64,000 nucleotides of DNA, taken from Schistocephalus solidus (lineage: Eukaryota > Platyhelminthes > Cestoda > Diphyllobothriidea > Diphyllobothriidae). The notes below the pieces were generated by a model, which was not told the origin of the DNA, ran no database searches, and saw only the letters and a list, made by a program, of their open reading frames with translations. Made by a program: the position numbers and the translations under genes. The stretch spans positions 158,129 to 222,128 of the forward strand of contig WEDG01006499.1 in NCBI GenBank assembly GCA_017591395.1, in the 5' to 3' direction. Positions 59,173-64,000 of this stretch are shown one piece after another (positions within the stretch are counted from its first letter, which is position 1; every line of letters starts with the position of its first letter).

Positions 59173-60560
59173 GACCGTTTAAGGGGAAGCATGCGTATTT
59201 CCGGAAGGTGGAAAGGCAATGGGCTTGTTTTGAGTACGTTCCCTAATGTAGCTTCAGAAACATTAATAAATGACGAGTTTTCGGGTTAATCAAAAAAATC
59301 CTCAGCATTTTCATACTCTACAAACACAAAGCCTATGTCTCTACCTGAATGGCAGACAATATTCTGCACATACACTAACTTATCTTCTACCAGAAGTGAC
59401 CCATTTGATGACGTCGTACCAATTATACACCTTTTGTTCTTAATTAACCGTAACTGTGTAAACGAACCACCCGATGGTGGTAGTGGCCCGTCGCGGTGTT
59501 CATAGATAGAAGTCCATTCTGATAGACCACTTAACGGCCGCTGCTTTGCCTATAATTCTCCTAGCCTACGGACAACTTGCTGAAGTGGCTGCGATGGTTT
59601 GCGAAGCATACGCTTCATTTTTGCTAGATAACTTTCGGAAGGGAAAGACGAGAAACTATCAAGGGGACCATGTCGTTGGACATTATCTGGTAGATTAACA
59701 ATACTTTGAACATTGTACACCATTTCCGACTTACCATATAAGGACGAATAGTTTTAAACGAACCTTTTCAGCAGCTGCCTACAGTAGGGCAACCATTCTT
59801 TGCACGAATGGGGACGAACAAGACAGCGTATATCCGTGAACAATAGAAAATATTTCTTCCAATATCTTTTGGAAAGGACATCTTTAAGGGCGACCATACC
59901 GGTGTACCGTAGAAACTCAACGCAGTTCAGTGCCCTTTAGGTATCGTACCCAGTAATAGACCTTTGCGCACTGTGAAAATTCCCTTGGCAAGTAGGTGGG
60001 CATTGCCAACTTTAATCTATCATTCACCGTAGTTAGCGCTTTAGGTGACAACCGGAAATGCGCTCCCTATTGGGCTTTTTCAGCCACAAGTTCAGAATCC
60101 GTCGCATAAAACCCAGGTTAACTAAATGTAGAGGATCGAACAGGAAAAGGAAGAAATCATTTCCCATCTTACATGCTAGCAGTGGTGAAGTGCCTGATAC
60201 GAGACAGTCATCTATGACGGAGAGGAAATCGGCATCCGTCCCTCAAATGCTCTGAGACGCTATCATATACTACTTTATCTACGTAATCGCCTTTAACGCA
60301 ACACCTCTCACCGTCATAATAGGCGTTAACATTCTTAATTTGCTTAATAAAAAGCTCTCACTGGAGCATCGGAAATCACTGCCGCCAAACGAAACCCAAG
60401 GTCCTCTATTGATATGTTCGACACGCAGTTACCATCATCTGACAAAGATCTTTGTAATTCTTTTTATCGAGCCTACAGAGCTCTGGTACACCCGGAAGCT
60501 TTCCGTAGCCACAGTGTAATTCCTAAAAGGAATATTTCACTCAACAGCGGCCCATATATT
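59165..60560 (-). pseudogene. degenerate transposase-domain gene (animal DNA transposon)
   Basis: Read on the minus strand from 60,560 downward. The islands in order are ISDAPVRAF (60,385) then IKQIKNVNAYYDGERCCVKG (after a one-base frameshift), PLHLVNLGFMRRILNLWLKK (60,070-60,140), LTTVNDRLKLAMPTYLPREF, LRYTGMVALKDVLSKDIGRN, MLRKPSQPLQQVVRRLGEL (59,565-59,620), and SFTQLRLIKNKRCIIGTTSS to FVFVEYENAEDFFD, followed by a stop. DAPAR-then-CERC, DPLHLV-LG-MR, T-FR-FLLYTG-LK and LRKP--PLQQVVRRL are hallmarks of the animal 'transposase domain-containing' hypothetical proteins related to tnp2/DUF4218-type transposases. At least six stops or frameshifts are present, so it is inactive. It would have cut and moved the element in the nucleus. 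The family call is from memory of motifs. Confidence 0.75.
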
Positions 60561-60593
60561 CTTACCTTAGGGATAGGCCAAAACCCGTGATTA

Positions 60594-60607
60594 AACCCCC
60601 CCCCCCC
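60594..60607. repeat. poly-C run
   Basis: About 12-13 consecutive C bases on the plus strand at the upstream edge of the transposase relic. Simple sequence, possible G-quadruplex-forming on the minus strand. Confidence 0.8.
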
Positions 60608-60619
60608 TCTTTCTATGTT

Positions 60620-61960
60620 CTCCGGCTTGGACAGTTTGAATCGTTAACACCTCTTTGCTCTTTCTGATCCTGAAATTCACGTGCTGCAACGCATCGCATC
60701 GCATTGCTTTTCTTGAATTTTTCTGAATTTTCTGCGCCGAAAGTTCCTCACAAGCCAACAAATTGGAATTTGGTTTGATCACCTTCGTCGACTCAACATA
60801 GAAACCTAACAGCCGCTTCAGAGAAACTGGCAGTGTAAAACTACCTTGAAGGTCTGTAGTTATCCAAGACCTTTTGACCTCTCCAAACGGCTATTAGTGT
60901 CGTTCCTGAACATTCTTCCTATCATTGTATTGTTTTAAAAGTGGTTTTGAACCAGAAGGCGCATTTATTGCTTCAGTATTATTTCTATTTTGGCGTCGTT
61001 GGACTTCCGTTTAAAATTTGCTCGTTCTCTAAGATTTTGATTGTTGGCAATCCTCTGTACCTCGAAGTCGCAAACTCCGAAATCCAGAAACAAAGCCGTA
61101 CGACCGCCATACGTCCGCTGCAGCTTCATCGCGACAGCTCGCAGAAGCCTTTTACAATAGACACTGCGATAGCTCAGCGCACAAAAATTGATATCGGAAT
61201 CTTTAAAACAGCCAACCCCAGCTTCATCTCGATCCTGCGCCCACGACGCGCGGAAACAGCGCGCGCGAAAGTTGCTTCAACACCGTGACAGCTGAAACCC
61301 GGAGAAATACAGCAAACCTCGCCTCAGCCACGCGACCTTCTCTGGCTTCGCACTAACATTCCATGCAGCGAATCGGTCTCGGCAAAACCATTCGCCCGAC
61401 GTAGCCCTAAAGCCGCCTCGCCCAAAACCAAATGCGCATCTCTTTGCAGAGTGTCCGCCGGCATGCAAACGCACCAAAACGTCCACCGGATCCAAACCAC
61501 GCACCATTTTCACCATCGCTACGACCGGAAACGAACCCTCCTCGATCGTGAAGCGACAAGATGCTCTCGACCGCTCCGCCCAACGCCCAGCTCACAGACA
61601 CACACAGCATCTCACTCAAAACAACGATCTCCTCCTCACCGTCTCACTCACGTGACAAAAACTTATCAGAAAATCTCGCTGTCACTCCTAGCAGACAGAG
61701 AAGAACTACCAAGCGAGCACATTGGAAGCAGCAGCGGCACTACCGAACTTACCAAAACAAGCTAAACCGTGAAGGGTCATACACCGTGATGATGTTGAGG
61801 ACTCAAATTTCTAAAGTTTTGAGATTAGAAGGAGACCCTCGATCTCCTCTATTGGAAATAATAGACACCTCAAACACAACAAACCAAAAATTAAACGCAA
61901 AAACACGATGTTCCACGGTGCAGCCGCAAAGACAGCGTTAGATCCTCAATAAATAAATAA
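60620..61960. other. GC-richer block with open frames on both strands, unidentified
   Basis: From about 61,060 to 61,760 the sequence is clearly richer in GC and CpG than its surroundings (CGCGACAGCTCGCAG, CGCGCGCGAAAG). Frames are open on both strands (60,941-61,288 and 61,561-61,941 plus; 61,277-61,619 minus), which reflects composition more than coding. No domain was recognised. It ends at an (AATA)n run near 61,950, which could be a retroelement 3' tail on the plus strand or simple sequence. Confidence 0.4.
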
Positions 61961-63640
61961 ATAATTAGAGATATATTCGAGGGCTCCGAGTCCACTCATT
62001 ACAAACTTAGTACCGTGGTTTAAGAATACTAGTGGATAATTTCATGCATCTATGGAGCATCCATATGAACAGCAGAAATGAGTAGTATGGTAAACGATAT
62101 CCGATTCAGCCGATTTTGCCATTTTAAAACAAAAGTCGCAACAATCTTTGCAACATACGGCGAAGTGGAAAAGAAGCGGTAAAAACTCCTAGAGTTAAAT
62201 TTGAGGCGAAGTTTCAGAACCGCCACTTTAAAAATAGAGATGCTCTCTCTAAATAATTAATAGCTTAATGCAATGGGATAGTATCGTGATGTTGCTGACA
62301 ACGTATGATGTTCGAAAAGTCCCTGGGTGAAAGATAATACTAGCAGTCAGAGCTACTGTTATATAAACACCAGTGGAGGTGAGAAAGGACGAACAGATCG
62401 TAGACAACATGGTAGAAACAAAGAGGGGACAGTAGAGGTTACGAGATCATCATCAAGATGTGACCGCATAGTCCAAACCACCAAAGAGGCGAAAACTATT
62501 AGAACCGCCTTGATCATCAACAGAACCTGAGACTATCGTCATGTCACAAATTCAGAGTAAAGCATCAAGGTCAAGAGTTGCGTCGCTAGTTTAAAAGGAG
62601 GGAAAGAAAAAGTGAATGCAAAGACTGACCTTTCCGCAGAGGATGATGAAATATAATAAGAGACCAATATAATATCAAAAGAGTTCGCTCAGCAAATACC
62701 ACGAGGACTTTCATTTTGAAATCCAAAAGTTGTGAAGAAAAAAACAGACACAGGACTTTATATCTTCCGAAGTTAAATTGCTGGTGTAATTTGGTTTGGA
62801 AAATAGCTAATTTAGACGACAACCTAGTTCAGTGGAAGACGATTCCATATGTTGTTATTTAGACAAAAACTGACATCGGTTAGTTGGAGTTACGAAGTGG
62901 TGAAATGAACATGGAGGAATTACGAGTGGCATAGGGTCAATCCACCGGAGGAGAGCATTAATACGTGGGATTTGGCTAGAGCTAACGCGCAGAAACAGGA
63001 AGCTGAGACCGGCTTCGAGTCTTCTAACGGCTGCAGGAAATTAGTTGCTGGCGCTAACTGGCATCTATTCCGTATAGGAGATAAAGGATCCGGTGAAAAT
63101 AAGCGGCCCGCTAAAACCCCGAGCTTCAATCCACGCATCGCATGTCCAATTGCAGCATCTCCCAGACAGAAATAAAACAAACATGCGGCACAACAGGTCC
63201 AACTCTTTATTCCGGCACGGTTAAAACTATCTCGATACAAAACCAACACACCCTGCTCCTCAAGTAAGCAACCGATCCATACGAGCGCTACCAATTTCTG
63301 CAACTCTCTCACCCAAGCCCTTGGCGGCCGATCATTCCCAAGCTAAAATTACGAAACAATTAGGGTCCAGAAATGGAGGGCAAAAAACATACGAAACCGC
63401 CTTGATGGAGAAAACCACGCCGCCACAGCCCAAACGAGAGCAGGGCTATGCAGGATCAATAAGCCGATTTTATCAACGCAACTATTGGTAAAGTGTCTTT
63501 AGAAACGAATAAATGACTTCGATATCGTCAGTGTAAACGAAATTTTGTGCATTTGTGAGTAAAAAGAATCGTTTGTGTGTTAAATAAAGTTGAAGTTGGT
63601 CTAGAACTATGTTCTTGAAAAATACCGCTACACTCGTGAT
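61961..63640. other. no gene recognised
   Basis: Mixed-composition sequence with several short frames on both strands (for example 62,920-63,312 minus, 130 codons). None shows motifs I recognise. No repeat or tail could be placed. Confidence 0.4.
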
Positions 63641-63644
63641 CAAG

Positions 63645-63995
63645 CTGAGGGTGTAGAATAGTTATACCGCTACACCTTCGGCTGCGGTTAGACAAGTAGG
63701 AACCAATGAAGTCAAGGAGAGCAGGCCGGATGCTAGAAGACGTCTGTGTGGTACTCAGTCAAAGGCTTTGGTTAGGTAAAAAGTAGATTCACAACCACTG
63801 ACTGCTGCTCATTACGAAGGGGAAGTGACGAGGTTAAGAAAGTTAAGGGACAAACTTACCAGATCTCCCAGGTAGAAAACCATATTGCTAGTCGCTTAAG
63901 AGCTATTTTCTAGGCAAAAAGCTCAGAGAATTTGATTAAAGCATTGCTTTTTCAAGAAGTTTTATAGAGCCAGAGCACATGTAACTGAACGAAGT
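63645..63995 (-). pseudogene. reverse transcriptase remnant at the window edge
   Basis: On the minus strand, broken frames read LLSD-QYGFLPGRSGK (63,860-63,905), STFYLTKAFD-VPHRRLL (63,750-63,800) and then LLDFIGSYLSNRS. These fit the Q-H-G-F-x-P-G-R-S and D-L-x-K-A-F-D-x-V-P-H motifs of CR1-like reverse transcriptases and resemble family C most. Stops occur in each piece. The rest lies beyond the window. Confidence 0.65.
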
Positions 63996-64000
63996 ACCAA

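Overview
This is eukaryotic nuclear DNA, AT-rich and packed with retroelements. It most likely comes from a parasitic flatworm, and a tapeworm with a large genome fits best. The reasons are mini-introns of about 32-43 nt in both recognisable genes, a very large intron beside them, many CR1-like non-LTR retrotransposons, and degenerate TTAGGG-type telomere repeats. The species is inferred from style and was not looked up. No CRISPR array, operon, rRNA gene or functional tRNA gene was seen.

Region 1 (1-29,250, minus strand) is the 5' part of a calcium/calmodulin-dependent protein kinase type 1-like gene. Exon 1 (29,198-29,250, with the ATG), exon 2 (28,987-29,163) and exon 3 (28,880-28,954) are separated by introns of 34 and 32 nt. 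A 28.6-kb intron then leads to exon 4 (182-320), which ends at the catalytic-loop HRDLK and appears to use a GC donor. Together the exons encode the first 148 residues; the rest of the gene lies beyond base 1. The long intron holds two copies of a tRNA-headed SINE, a separate tRNA-derived pseudogene, interstitial telomere-like tracts, two long inverted repeats (about 0.9-1 kb each), a near-perfect 375-bp palindrome just downstream of exon 3, and a 95-bp direct repeat pair.

Region 2 (30,270-57,460) is a nest of non-LTR retrotransposons, here called families A to E. Family B (plus) at 32,191-40,012 is interrupted by a 543-bp family E fragment and by a full-length 4.76-kb family A element (minus, 34,201-38,961). 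Family D (minus, 40,745-49,645) is split by a near full-length family C element (plus, about 41,400-46,656) and by another short 3' fragment. A second family B copy (50,541-54,862) is uninterrupted and shows the empty sites. It abuts a second, 5'-truncated family A copy (54,865-57,458). All open frames carry frameshifts and stops, so these are dead or dying copies. They retain ORF1 (CxxC, coiled coil, GVPES-type motif) and ORF2 (endonuclease plus reverse transcriptase).

Region 3 (57,460-60,560, minus strand) holds a small spliced gene for a DUF4806-like protein with 35-41-nt introns. It lies directly downstream of a degenerate animal transposase-domain gene and is bordered by ATTCGGA-rich repeats. 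The likely reading is a two-gene cut-and-paste DNA transposon of a poorly described type, and this is the most interesting part of the window.

Region 4 (60,560-64,000) has a GC-richer unidentified block, unassigned sequence, and a reverse transcriptase remnant (minus) at the right edge.
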